A stretch of 64,000 nt of DNA, taken from contig JAESIW010000180.1 in NCBI GenBank assembly GCA_016802295.1, positions 2,288,039-2,352,038 on the forward strand. The letters run 5' to 3'. This DNA comes from Brachionus rotundiformis (taxonomy: Eukaryota > Rotifera > Eurotatoria > Ploima > Brachionidae). The notes below the pieces were generated by a model. It was given only the letters and a program-made list of their open reading frames with translations. It ran no database searches and was not told where the DNA came from. This document shows, in pieces, positions 49,937-61,796 of this stretch (positions are counted from its first letter, which is position 1; each line of letters opens with the position of its first letter). The position numbers and the translations under genes were made by a program.

Positions 49937-50445
49937 ATACCGTAATGCCTTGCCCCCTAATGCGGCATTTATTTTCAGAATTCTGGATTTTAATGCATGC
50001 ATTTAACCCACTTTTTCTTCCAGATACGCTGCGACTAAAAATGCTGCAGTTAATGTCAAAATTCTGGTATAAATGCCGTTTAAATATGTGAAAAATAATA
50101 AAATTTTTTATTATTAATTTTTATTTTTATTATTTTTTACATATTTTTACTTATTTAATGCGGCATTTATACCAAAATTTTGACATTAACTGCAGCATTT
50201 TTAGTCGCAGCGTATCTGGAAAAAAAAGTGGGTTAAATGCAGCATTAAAATCCAGAATTCTTGTTTAAAGTGCAATGCATTAGGGGGCAAGGCATTACGG
50301 TAGATTGAGGAGATGAAAACTGAATTGATCCTGATTTATATTCAAATTTTTCAAGGATCTTGTCGACTAAGTGATCTTTGTCATCTTGCTGGGTTTGTGA
50401 TCTCTGCTGTTGAAAAAAATGAGCGATCACATTATTGGTGAACCT
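49850..50445 (-). pseudogene. coding-like relic split by the foldback element
   Basis: On the minus strand an acceptor-like site near 50446 opens a frame with balanced composition: NVIAHFFQQQRSQTQQDD, then DKILEKFEYKSGS. The frame reaches the foldback element at 50302. Beyond the element's other end (49937) the same frame is still open for about 25 codons, if one copy of the flanking TA is discounted, and then meets a stop. I do not recognise the protein. The likely story is insertion into a gene or gene relic. Confidence 0.4.
49940..50300. mobile_element. foldback/MITE-like element, 361 bp, TA-flanked
   Basis: Arms of about 150 bp are near-perfect reverse complements around an AT-rich centre (about 50090-50155). 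The termini CCGTAATGCCTTGCCCCC and GGGGGCAAGGCATTACGG match exactly. Each end is flanked by TA (49938-49939 and 50301-50302), as left by Tc1/mariner-type transposases. There is no coding capacity, so it would be non-autonomous. The right arm carries a few extra bases relative to the left arm near 50258-50275. Confidence 0.88.
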
Positions 50446-52722
50446 AAAAAAATTAAAAAAATTCTGTGATCAAAGTTTTATTTTTGTGATCAACTTAAAA
50501 AATTCAAACTAAATCATCAAGAAAAATAAAATTGAAATAAATGATTTTTAGCTTTATACTCTTTAATTTTTCATCAAGGAATTACTCAGAGCACAAGGTA
50601 CACCATTTGAGTTCTTGCTTAATGCTCTTATCACTTCATTTAGAAAAAACGTTCCCTTTGGTAGAATTTAAATTAACTTATGATTAAATTTAAAAAAATT
50701 TAAAAAACTGAGCTCTAATCTTTAAATTTAATTGCGTACTTTTTTTCCAAAATCTTAATTTTTAACCCGGCAAATTATTTAGGATCGATTTTTTTTAATA
50801 ATTAATTTATAAAAAAATATATTTATAAATTTTTTATTTTTTTTTCTATTTCAATTTTTTAACCCCACACCTAACTCAAAAACTCTAATTTTTAAGCACC
50901 TATTTATTTTATTTTTTTTCACATTTTAATTATCGGTTTTTAACTATGCGTTATTGAAGATTTTGTGAGATTTAACATCGAATCTAAATATGAAAAATCA
51001 CATTTTTATGCACGCAACACAAAGGGGCCGATTTAAAGATGTGGTAGATGGTCACCTAAACGTGCGCAAAACCTAAAAATTCAAAAATTATCCCACTCAT
51101 TTTTATGCTAGGGTTTACGGTACTTTTTTAATAGAAAAATTGTTCACTTCGTTGGAATACTTATAGGATCTGAAAATCTGAAAATATTTGGAAACTAAAT
51201 GTGGCAAGTATCTTAGTTGGTTTTGTGACAAAAGAAAAAACTTTAAAAAATTCACGATAACTTTTGACCCTTTTACAATTACCTTAATTACCACTTTTTA
51301 CTTAAGTTAAGTTTAAGTAATTATTATTTATAGTTTAAGTATTTAACCCTAATATTTTACAAACTCTCTAGCAATCTTTTTTTGAAGACCAAACAATTGG
51401 AAAAAAATTTCGCAGAAAACATAAAAATTTGATTAATTATATATTTTTTTTAAAACATGAATGATTAACAAACTCTAATTTAAATCGATATCTTTCCTAT
51501 TAATTTAAATATTTAAAATTCTTTTAGAATTAATATATTTGAAAAACATTTACCAAAAGCTGAATTTAATAGTTTAAGAGATAATCTAGCCATTTGAAAA
51601 AAACAAAGGAGACTTCTAGGGCTCTAAAAAGAAAAAAAAGTAGCGACAAAACAAATAATTGAAAATTAAAAAAAATACATATTATTTTTATTAATTTATT
51701 TCCCTATTCGCAATTTTCAAGCATAATCTCAACTAATTCTTTAATATTTAAGGCATATTTATAAAACAATCAAATGATATCTAATAACTTTTAAAGGCTT
51801 AGAGAAAAAATAATAAAAACATACTAAAAATTAACTTTTTTATATTTTATTCCTTAATTTAAATAATTTTTTCTTCATTATCTGAGAGCGGTTTTCTAAA
51901 CAAAGCAATAAAATTAATATTCACGATACCATTTATTGTCATTCACTTACCACTAGTAAACCATAGCCTAAAACTAATCTGAAAACGCCCTTATTCATAT
52001 CTTTTATAACAGAATGTCTGGTATTTAAAATATTAAAACAATAAATACATAATTTTGTTAATTGGCTCACAATTATGTAATAGTAAAATAATTAATTAAG
52101 CCCACTATTATTAAAAAAAATTCAACCTTAATAATTAAAATAACGATATTGAAACAAATATTGTACATTTATACGAGTATATTGATTAACTATTTGATAA
52201 GTGGTCAAAAGGAATTAAATAATATCTTCCGTTTTTTTTATTTTTAAACTTGAAAATTTATTTTTGTTAAATTAGACCTATGAGTTCTGCTAAAAAATTT
52301 TCCTAGTCACAGTAATGATAAAAAGATATGATATAAATTATGAGTATTTTTTTCCCAAAAGGCAATGTGTGTATTTGTAAAATTAGCCAACAATTGGACT
52401 TAATTGATCACCAATTAATGTACAGACTAAATCGTCTAATACAGTTTCTGGTTCAGAGTAAAGGTCTGGCAATTATTTCACACATTAATTAATATTTATC
52501 GAAGCTATTATACCCATAAATAGAAATCCTAGTTTTAAAAGCCTGGCCTCTAATAACAAGAGTTAAAGTATCCCATAAATAAATTCATGAGAAAAAATTA
52601 TCACCTTCAAAAAACATACCGACACTGACCAAACCACCAAATTAGCATTATTAAACTATTCGAAAGGATTATTCTTTTATATAAATAGTCGAGTGTGATC
52701 TGATTCGTAATAAAATAGTAAA
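50446..52722. other. intergenic region with possible degenerate repeat pieces
   Basis: Mostly AT-rich. A stretch of more mixed composition at 51000-51125 (with GCACGCAACACAAAGGGGCC and GGGTTTACGGTAC) looks unlike the rest and may be transposon debris; I could not pair it with another copy in the window. No gene found. Confidence 0.4.
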
Positions 52723-53596
52723 ATGAGATCTGAGAACAAAAGAGATAACTATTTTAGCTCAGACGTAGTCTATTCTATCATGATAACAGCTCTATTCATC
52801 ATACTAGTCATACAAATTTATACATATTTTAATTTTAAATATCAAATAAACAAATTGTCTCTGTTATTTGCCGATTTTACCCGCTTCTACATACACACTT
52901 CCAAGTAAGATAATCACTACAAAAAAATTAACTTGATTAAATAATTAAGCTTTTTTATTCAAAAGACCACCATGTGGAGACTTGAGCAATTTCGATCTAT
53001 TGAAGTATGCAGCTGACAGAGATTCAGAGTCATCCAGTGGGTCCAGAAATATCAACCAAGGACACAACTTGAGTAAAATGAATGTTATCAATGAGAAAAA
53101 GAGAAACTTCGTGTCCAAATTTCCCAAAATTAAGAAACCCTCAACTTCGGTCACATACAACATTCACTTAGATGACAAGAATCAAGCCTTGATGAAGTCA
53201 AATGACCTTCCCAAGTACCAATTAGGCAATCAACGGAGACACAGTACAATCGAATTGACCAATTTGGCCAATCATGCTGGCGAGAATGTTCCTATGGACA
53301 AATTTTCACATTGTGCCAAATACAAATTTAGACATTCCGAATCATATTCTTTTGATATGGCTAATAAAATTTATTCTAAGTATGTTTTAAAATTTTTGTT
53401 TTAAAAAATTTTGCTAATTTTATCAAAAAACTTTAGTTTAGCCAACAGTGAAATGAAATGTAATTTTTTAAACAGTGAAAACAATTCTCAAATGTTACCT
53501 CAACGAAGACCAAGGTTGTATGGAGTCAGCGATGAAAGCACAAATGGCAAGAGATATTTGCATTCAATAACATCCACTTCGACACCTAATAAATAA
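52723..53596 (+). CDS. single-pass membrane protein, unknown
   Basis: Exons 52723-52904, 52966-53379 and 53437-53596 give 251 aa. An N-terminal stretch MRSENKRDNYFSSD is followed by one membrane helix (VVYSIMITALFIILVIQIYTY is broken here for length: residues about 15-37), then a long polar tail. The tail is rich in Ser, Asn, Lys and Arg, with NQRRHSTIELTNLANHAGE and QRRPRLYGVSDEST. The lack of a classic signal peptide and basic residues on both sides suggest a type II or tail-exposed topology, but this is uncertain. No enzyme motif is seen. Both introns (61 and 57 nt) are phase 2 and rejoin cleanly. An AG acceptor-like site lies 4 nt before the ATG. I do not recognise the family. Confidence 0.75.
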
Positions 53597-54756
53597 AATA
53601 CATATCTATTTCCATTTTTAAAAACATTTATCAAATTTTATATTTTTTTAAAACAAATAGAATTATATTTTTAACTAATTACTGCAATATAAATAAACTA
53701 CGTAAATTTAAATTATTCTTTTGAAAATTCATTCTGATGATTTATTTAAAAAATCAAAATCCCGAATCAAACTTGTTTTATTCTAATTAAAATGGTTGAC
53801 CCTTGATCAATCATCGATTAAAAGTATCATAAAATTAATTAAATTTACTAAATTATATTTTGAAAATATTAATTTAAAATATAAAGAAATTTTATAGTTA
53901 AATTATTAGTTTATTTGTTTATAATTTTAATTGTGAATTTATTACAATTTTTATAAAGATTTTCCGAGAAATCGTTAATCTCCAACATTTTTCATATTAA
54001 AAATATATCATTAAACGTTTTCGAATAATTATAAAATTTCAGGAATAAAATCATTAAGGTGAATTATTAGCTAGAAAAAATCCAGGACAATAAGAGAGAT
54101 TTGGTCCAATTTTAAATTTGATTTGGGGTTCATTTTACCACGAAAATGTTTGATCTAAACCAATCTAATTAGACTGCTAAATCATCTCAAGTCAAGGATA
54201 TAAATAAAAGAAAAGCCTAGCATCTGTCAATAAACAAGGTCTTGATCTTTTGTGCCGTGAATTCCTGGGACAAAGAGGTTAAAAAGGTTTCATCCACATA
54301 TTCCGAAAATTCAACCAGTTTAACCCAAAAATAATCCATTTAACAGAATTACCCCATTTGACAGTGAATTTAATCCTTTTATTCCAAAATTGTATAATAG
54401 ATTTATAAAACCTGATTTTTGAAATTATTTTTTACAAAATTTTTTAAATTTTATTATTGAATTAACAATTTGTTAAAAGATTGATTTTCTAACAATATTT
54501 TTCTATATGAGATTATGACAACTCAAAAAATGAAAATGCTTTACTTTTTATTTCCTTATTAATTTTGAATAGATCTATTAAAAGGGTCTTATTTTTCGTG
54601 CTATAATAATTTAATTGTTTGCTATAAAAAAATAATGCTATAAGAATATTATTTTTATTTTATCATTTTCTGCTATAATTCTTTATTTTTCTAGTATAAT
54701 AAAAATACAAATGATATAAAAATAAAAAAAAAAAAAAACAAAGAAAAAAAGGTCAA
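53597..54756. other. intergenic region, no gene seen
   Basis: AT-rich DNA between convergent genes; includes an A-rich run at 54722-54750. No coding frame is supported. Confidence 0.45.
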
Positions 54757-55288
54757 CTATTTTCTTTTTGGTCTTTTATGAGTATTAGACCCGGTTGATT
54801 GATCTTTTGGTTTATTTTTTGAGCCAGCTGGTCTTCCTCTTTTTTTTGCATCTACAACAGGATCAATATTTTCTTCATTATCTGATACTGTTACAACAAA
54901 ATCATGACGATCGCTTGAGCCAGTTTCCAAAACATTTGTTGTAATTTCTTCCATGGATTCATCATCATTTTCACCATCTTTGCATGTATCTTATATATAA
55001 AAATTTCTACTCAGCTTAATTTATCAATTAATTGAAAATTGAAACCAAAATTCACTTATAATAATTCTGATCAAGAAAATAAACTTGGCTTAAGCCAAGA
55101 CTAAGTAGAAACAACAGAAACTTCACTAACTATATGAGATCCACATCCGTCCAGCACAAATGTAAAGTCATCTATCTTTAAAAGGTCATCAACTCTAGCA
55201 AATACACAATCGTCTGGCTGAAACAAACAGTTTGATCGAGATTCAAATTCTAGATTATCAACTGAGTCAAAAAGAATAGATTGTTCCG
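54757..55288 (-). CDS. partial gene for a basic AT-hook-like protein (5' end not found)
   Basis: Last exon 54989-54757 is well supported. It has an acidic part (VTVSDNEENIDPVVD) followed by a basic tail KKRGRPAGSKNKPK and HKRPKRK, the RGRPxGSKNK core being an AT-hook-like DNA-binding motif. An upstream open block, 55288-55127, with CLFQPDDCVFARVDDL and FTFVLDGCGSH, can be joined in frame through donor GTGAAG and an acceptor at 54990. No ATG-containing first exon was found, so the gene is partial or decayed. The product is probably nuclear. Proteins of this kind also occur in mobile elements, so a transposon origin is possible. Confidence 0.45.
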
Positions 55289-57382
55289 CTCAAAACTGTT
55301 TCCATCAATAAAATAATTTAACTGGAAAACATATTTGTAAAGAATGTTTAAAGACTAATAACTTATATTTAAAATTTAAAGTTTTAACTTTTGTTTTTTA
55401 ATTTTTGATATTTCAATTTCACTTATGAAAAGAAAAGGTGAATTTCGGCTAACGGGGTTAGTTTTCGGTCTAATTCAACTTTTTAGAAGAGTCTTCTAAA
55501 AAATGGGACAATTGGATCAACCTTATTAACCGAATTACCCCTCACCCGGTTTACCGATCGGTCTATATTGATGAGGCAAACTCTTGGGGCAAATTGGTAT
55601 AGAATTCAGGTTATTAATATAAATTCTTGTTAAAAACTTACTTAATATTTACTTTTTGTTTGATTTTATCGAGTCAAAAATATAATAAAAATTAAACTTT
55701 ATTTTATTACTAGAATTTGAAATAAAAGTTTTAATATCTAAAATTAAATACAGTAAAAAATGATATAGATAACTGTAGATCTACAAATTAAATATGATTC
55801 TATTTTTAAGAAAATTGTCTTTGTTCTTTATATTAAGCCATTGAATCCTTACAGCTACCTGATTCCGATTTCTAATCATCCAAGACACAATTTTGAGAAT
55901 ACTTAATCTTGATTATTAGACGTATTGGTTATAAGTGAAGAAATTAATTATTTCCTTTTAAAAATAAAATGTTTTCAAAAAATGCTGATTTAAACTTTTT
56001 TAATTAACTTAAGTTCCTATTGGAATCAGTTGAATAAAAATTTAAGTTTACGGGGAATTTTCAACTTTTAATTAGATAATCATATTATTTGACGACTGAA
56101 TATTTCTACTCGAGTAATTTATTAAACCAAAATTTAAATCAAATTACCACATTAATAAAATAAAAATTTTAAAATTTGACCTTTTTTTTCTTAAGAAAAA
56201 TTCTTCTAGAGCTAAATTTGGACTATATTTTGAAAAAATATCCCATTTTCAGGGCATTTCTAGCTAATTCAATTTTAATTACATAGAAACCATTTAATTA
56301 GATCTATAACAGAAAAGTTAGATTTGGGCTTACTCTTAGAGTCGTCAACACGAGTTTAAGATACCAAAAAATTGAATATACAAAAACTCTAATTTTTGCT
56401 TCTTTTAAATAGGAATTTTTGTAAACTTCTATTTTTTTTTATAAAATTAAAGACTATATGAATTATTTATAGATCTTAGATCCTGATAAAGGCCGCTTTT
56501 GGTTGAAAAGCATCAATTATGTAAAAAATATTAGAAAATATTAAAATTGTGTTTTTTTATTAAATAAAATTTTATTATATATTTTCTTAAAAATTTTGTT
56601 TTTTTTCTGAATAAAAGTACATTTGATAAAAATAAATTTTAATCAATAGACTAATGTAAAACTTGGTAAAAATTATCAGATCAAATCATCAAATTATATT
56701 TTTTAATTTTAAAATTAATTTTGGGAAAACCAAATGTTTGTCCAAATGGCCATAATCTTCGTTTAAACCCTCATGTTAATGTAATTTAGATATAAAAAAT
56801 TAGATAATCGATTAAAAAATTCATACAAAAAAAAGTTTATTAAATCATCAAATTATTTTGATGTTTGCCTTGATTTCGATAAAAATAGCTTATTACCTTA
56901 TTTTCTCTATAAATATAAGATATATCACCATAAAATTTCGCGTTTCTTGATAGATAGTTTAATATAAAGAAATTTAATATAAATTTTTAGGTTCAAATTT
57001 ACTGATCTTATTTAAAGGTGATTTATGTATTTGATATTTTGATATTTACAACTTTTTATTAAATATCTATTGAATAAATTTTTTTATTAAGAATTAAATA
57101 AATATAAAAGTGGTAATTAGATAAAAATATTAAAGATAAAAGAGTTTTAGATATCTCTAATTTGTCTAAGTATCTTATTAAAATTAGGAAGACATTTCCG
57201 AATCATATTTTTATCATTTCTTTATAATTAAATATTAAAAACTTGTTAGTAGATTTTGATCTGTCTTGGATTACCAAAAAATCACTTTTTTAAAATTTTG
57301 GCATTTATTTAAATGTTTTTTAAAAATTGATATAAAAGAAGAATGAAAAAATGCTTTAAATTTTTAAAATCATCTTAGAAAA
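55289..57382. other. intergenic region, no gene seen
   Basis: AT-rich DNA upstream of alkaline phosphatase 2. A patch of mixed composition at 55440-55610 stands out but has no open frame. Otherwise featureless. Confidence 0.4.
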
Positions 57383-59553
57383 ATGCTTTATTGCTATTTA
57401 TTTTTGTACATAAAAATATTCTTGTCACTGTTGATTGATTGTTCTAAAGACTGGTCATCCGATGTTCAGCCAGAAAAATGGAACAAAATTGCCAAAGAAA
57501 AAATTGACCAAATATTAAATAGAAATCTAAATGGAAAGATTGCCAAGAATATCATTTTGTTTTTGGGAGACGGTACAAATTAACCATTTTAGTTATCTAT
57601 CGATCTATTTACATTAATTTTTTTAAGGTATGGGTATGAGTACAGTAACAGCTGGTCGAATTCGAAAAGGACAATTAAAAAATAACAATGGCGAAGAAGA
57701 AATTACATTTATGGAAAGTTTGCCTCATGTTGCACTGTCAAAAGTAAAGAATAAACTTTTTAAAGTTAGATAAAATTAAAAACTAACCGAAAGACTTACA
57801 ATATAAATGCTCAAACAGCTGATAGTGCTGGTACAGCAACTGCCTACTTGACTGGAGTTAAAACAAGAATAGGAGCGATAGGTGTCGATGGACGAGCATT
57901 TGATTGTCCAACATCCTTAAAATCAAAAACTGAATCAATTCTAAAATGGGCTCATTACGCGGGCAAATCAACTGGTATTGTTACAACTACCAGAATAACT
58001 CATGCTTCTCCAGCAGCGAACTACGCCAATTCGTTTGACCGAGACATGGAATCATTTGACGGAATTAATTTTAAACAAGAACATTTCGATCAAGGCTGTA
58101 AAGATATAGCAGCTCAACTGATTGAGGAAAATTCTTATATAAATGTAAAAATTTTTTAGATTCTTATTTCCTAAAAAAATTCATCTAAATTAAAGCTTAT
58201 TTTTGCTGGAGGGAGAAAAAAATTTTTAAGTACCAATCACACAGATTATGGATCGACTAAGAAAGGAGATCGAATAGATGGTAGAAATTTAATAGAAGAA
58301 TGGCAAATCAAAATGGAAAGACAAATGTTAAAGCACAAATTTTTATGGAACATTTCTGATTTTTATGACTTAAAAACAGGGCAATATGACCATATTTTAG
58401 GTAAAATATATGAAAAAAGTTTTGGACAAGTGTTTGATTAATTTTGAACAATTTAATTTAGGTTTGTTAAACTTTGACCACATGGACTATGAAACCGATA
58501 GAGTAATCAAAAATCCAATTGAAGAGCCTAGCATTATAGACATGACTGCAAAAGCCATAGAAATTTTGGGTTCAAATCCCAATGGCTTTTTTCTGATGGT
58601 AGAAGGTAAAATTTAAAAATTTATTTACAATAGAAATTAACAATAAAATGAAATAAAGGTGGAAAAATCGATCACGGACACCATTCATCTCAGGCTCAAC
58701 TGGCTCTAAATGATTTTGTTGTTTTTGATGAAGCAGTTGGTCAAGGTGTTCATTTGACTTCGCCCGATGATACTCTGATTGTTGTTACAGCTGATCATTC
58801 CCATGTTTTTACTATTGGAGGTAGAATTTGAAAAAAAATCTATTATTTTTATAAAATGATTTAATAATAATTAAGGATACTCAATTCGAGGTAATCCAAT
58901 ACTTGGTATAAATTTAAACCGTTACTCGAATGTTAGCTTACAGAATCTAACATATACATCTCTTTTGTACGGAAATGGGCCAGGTGGAATCAAACCTGAC
59001 TCTCTTAGACAAACAAATTTGACAAATATTCAAACAGGTATTATTAAAAATATAATAATGTTAAGTTTAAAATTTTTTTTTAAATTTACAGAGCATAAAA
59101 ATTACATACAAGAATCAGCAGTTTATTTAAAATCTGAAACTCATGGTTAATTTTTATAGAAATTAAAAATTAAAATAATTAAGCTTAAATTATTTAGGAG
59201 GAGAAGACGTGGCAATATATTCAAGTGGACCCATGAGTTTTTTATTTGATGGGTAATCCTAATATTTAATAAAGAGAAAAATTTTTAAATCTGAGTGTAT
59301 TTTAGAACTGTTGAACAAAATTATATAGCTCATGTGATGGCATACAGTGCTTGGTAAAATTTTTAATATAGTTTTAATAAAGTATCCTCATATTTTGTTT
59401 AGCATTGGCCCATATAACAGTACAAAATACTCAAAGTGTGACATGAATCGTGGAATACTCGTTAAATCTTCAGCACCAGATTTCTCATCTTCAAAAATAA
59501 TTTCATTCTTTTTGAACATTCCTCTTTTGTTAGTAATCAAAAATTTAAATTGA
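57383..59553 (+). CDS. alkaline phosphatase, GPI-anchored type (copy 2)
   Basis: Eleven exons: 57383-57572, 57628-57743, 57794-58144, 58196-58400, 58462-58605, 58659-58820, 58876-59037, 59092-59145, 59198-59252, 59306-59353 and 59403-59553, giving 545 aa. Signal peptide within the first 20 residues. Catalytic Ser in ADSAGTATAYLTGVK. Metal-binding residues in GGKIDHGHH, ADHSHVFTIGGY and SETHGGEDVAIYSSGP; the IDHGHH form is the textbook one. The C-terminus is hydrophobic (IISFFLNIPLLLVI), as for a GPI signal. Compared with copy 1, two introns are extra (after GDG and inside VEGGKI) and one is missing (after NPILG). Part of the crown domain differs most (KRYSNVSLQNLTYTSLLYG region). Both copies look active, so they may be expressed at different sites or times. 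An AG acceptor-like site lies 4 nt upstream. Confidence 0.94.
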
Positions 59554-61796
59554 ATAACCAATATTAATCAAATGATAAACATTAAATTAAAATTTTGCTT
59601 AAAAAACAAAAAAAAAACGAATTTAAATAATTTTTGATCAAGTCAAATAAATTATTTTAAAATATTTAAATAATTTTTTCTTGTGTAATTAATTTTTGTT
59701 ATTTTAAGAAGAAGATGATGTATTTTTAGTCAAAAACCTGGAAAAAATCAAGTTCAGGATTCATTATGTTCAAGAAGGATGCATTCAGGTTTTCTTGGTA
59801 GAACAAATATTCAAAACTATATTTTTCTAAGCAAATGATGGTTCTATTCTACATAAAAAAATTCTGATCTACTAAATTATATCTATCTATCTATCTTAAA
59901 TCTATCTACTCTGCATTTTTTATGAATTCGTTTCATGTATTAAAGAAGAAAATAAATTAAATGCTCTAAGATTGATATAAATATTAAATTAAGAAAATAT
60001 TCTCGATACTCTTTTAATTTAGATTTTGGCTTTATTTTAAAATAAAAAGAATTTTAACTTTTTTACCAAATTATATTTTTTCTGTACAAAGAGTGAAACT
60101 TTGAGCACAATTGTCCGGGATTTAGACCAATTTTTTTAAATGCTTTAAAAATAGAAGTTTTCAAAAATATCAATTATTAATACTAAAAAATAATTTAAAT
60201 AAATGTTCAAGTAATAATATTGATTTTAATATTTGTGAATTTTTAATCAAATCCTGTTTTTTCGATAAAAAGAATAAAAACTTTTGTTAGAAATATTTGT
60301 ATAACATCAAAAAATCTCTTTTTTAATACTTAAATTTAATATTTATTAATTTTTACTAGTCATTTGAGAAAAATTCTAAGATTTTCAATAGTTCTACTGC
60401 TTTTCTTACTTAATTGAGTAAATGTCACGTGTTAATAGGCAAAAAACGCAATCTATTATTTAACCGATAGAAGATTATTTGTTGCATTTAATTTTAGATA
60501 AATATTTATCCCCAATGTTGTAGAATTTTTAAGCTTGTTTAAATATCATAACTAAAATTCATAGAATTTTTTATTTGAAAATTCAAAATAAGAAATTTTT
60601 AAAGTAAATTTAATTAAAATTATGAATTATATCAAAATTCAATCTAATGTATATTTTCAATAAATCTTTACAAAAATCGATTTCTAATTCCTTTTATTTT
60701 AGGTTTGTCATATTTTCTATACACAAGATTGAATCAATATTAAGCATGGATTATCTAAAACCTTAGACAAATTAACATAATCTAAAAAGAATGAGACTTA
60801 AGCTAAGATTAAATTAGCCTAATATCAAGTGAATAGATAATATACTAAAGATGAGAAAATTATTCATAATTGTCATGGACAGTTCTTTGTTACTTTAAAA
60901 TTTCAAGTAGATAAACATATTAATCATTCAAAAATAAATTGAATAATAAACAACAGTAATTTAAAATTAGAGATTTTGTATGCTAAAGATAAGATAATTT
61001 TTTTTACGTCATGTGATGTCGACAATCTGATATTACCAAACTAGGAGTGTCAAAAGCTTAAAGAATAAGGATCTTATAAAAAATATATGAAAAGTGATAT
61101 AGATGCAAGCCCTCTAATTTTATATATAAACTAATCATTATTTGATATAAATTCTTATTTAAAATTAACACGCTATCACAAGTTTAAATTATTTACGACA
61201 CTTATAACTGCAGATTTATTTTGGCCTCGGTTAAAGGTAGCTAACAACAAAAAAAATTATTTTTAATTTTAGCTTTTTAATTTTATTAAAATTAAATTAA
61301 ATTAATCATTTTGTTTGTTGTCAAAAATACATCTCTTAAAGAAATAGGCTTTTGTATTTAATTTAGAATCAATTTTGTAAATCTAAATAAGGACATAATT
61401 TTTAGTTTTTTGTATTTAAAAATAGCTCTATGCGTCATAAACCACCTAGATTGGAAAATCAAAAATTTAGCTTTTACTAACACTTAGGCATTCATAATAA
61501 ATCCAAAATTATGTTTCGTTCAAATAGTTTGAAATTTTTGTTTTAGTTGTTATTTCGTTATATTCTTTTATAATTAAATGTTAAAGCTTTTATCAAAAAA
61601 AGAAAAAAGACCAACAAGAAAGAGTATTCATTTTTAAATTTATTAAAAAAAAATTTCTTTCAAGACTAAAATAATAAGTTAATTATCAAAAAACTAGCCG
61701 AACTATTCCGCTAGCCTATGTCACCGATATTAAATGCACAAAATTTGAACAAAAATGCCTGGATTTTGAATCAATAAACAAATATCCTCAGAAAAA
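59554..61796. other. intergenic region, no gene seen
   Basis: AT-rich DNA. A short TATC/ATCT microsatellite at about 59880-59896 is the only repeat noted. No coding frame is supported. Confidence 0.45.
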
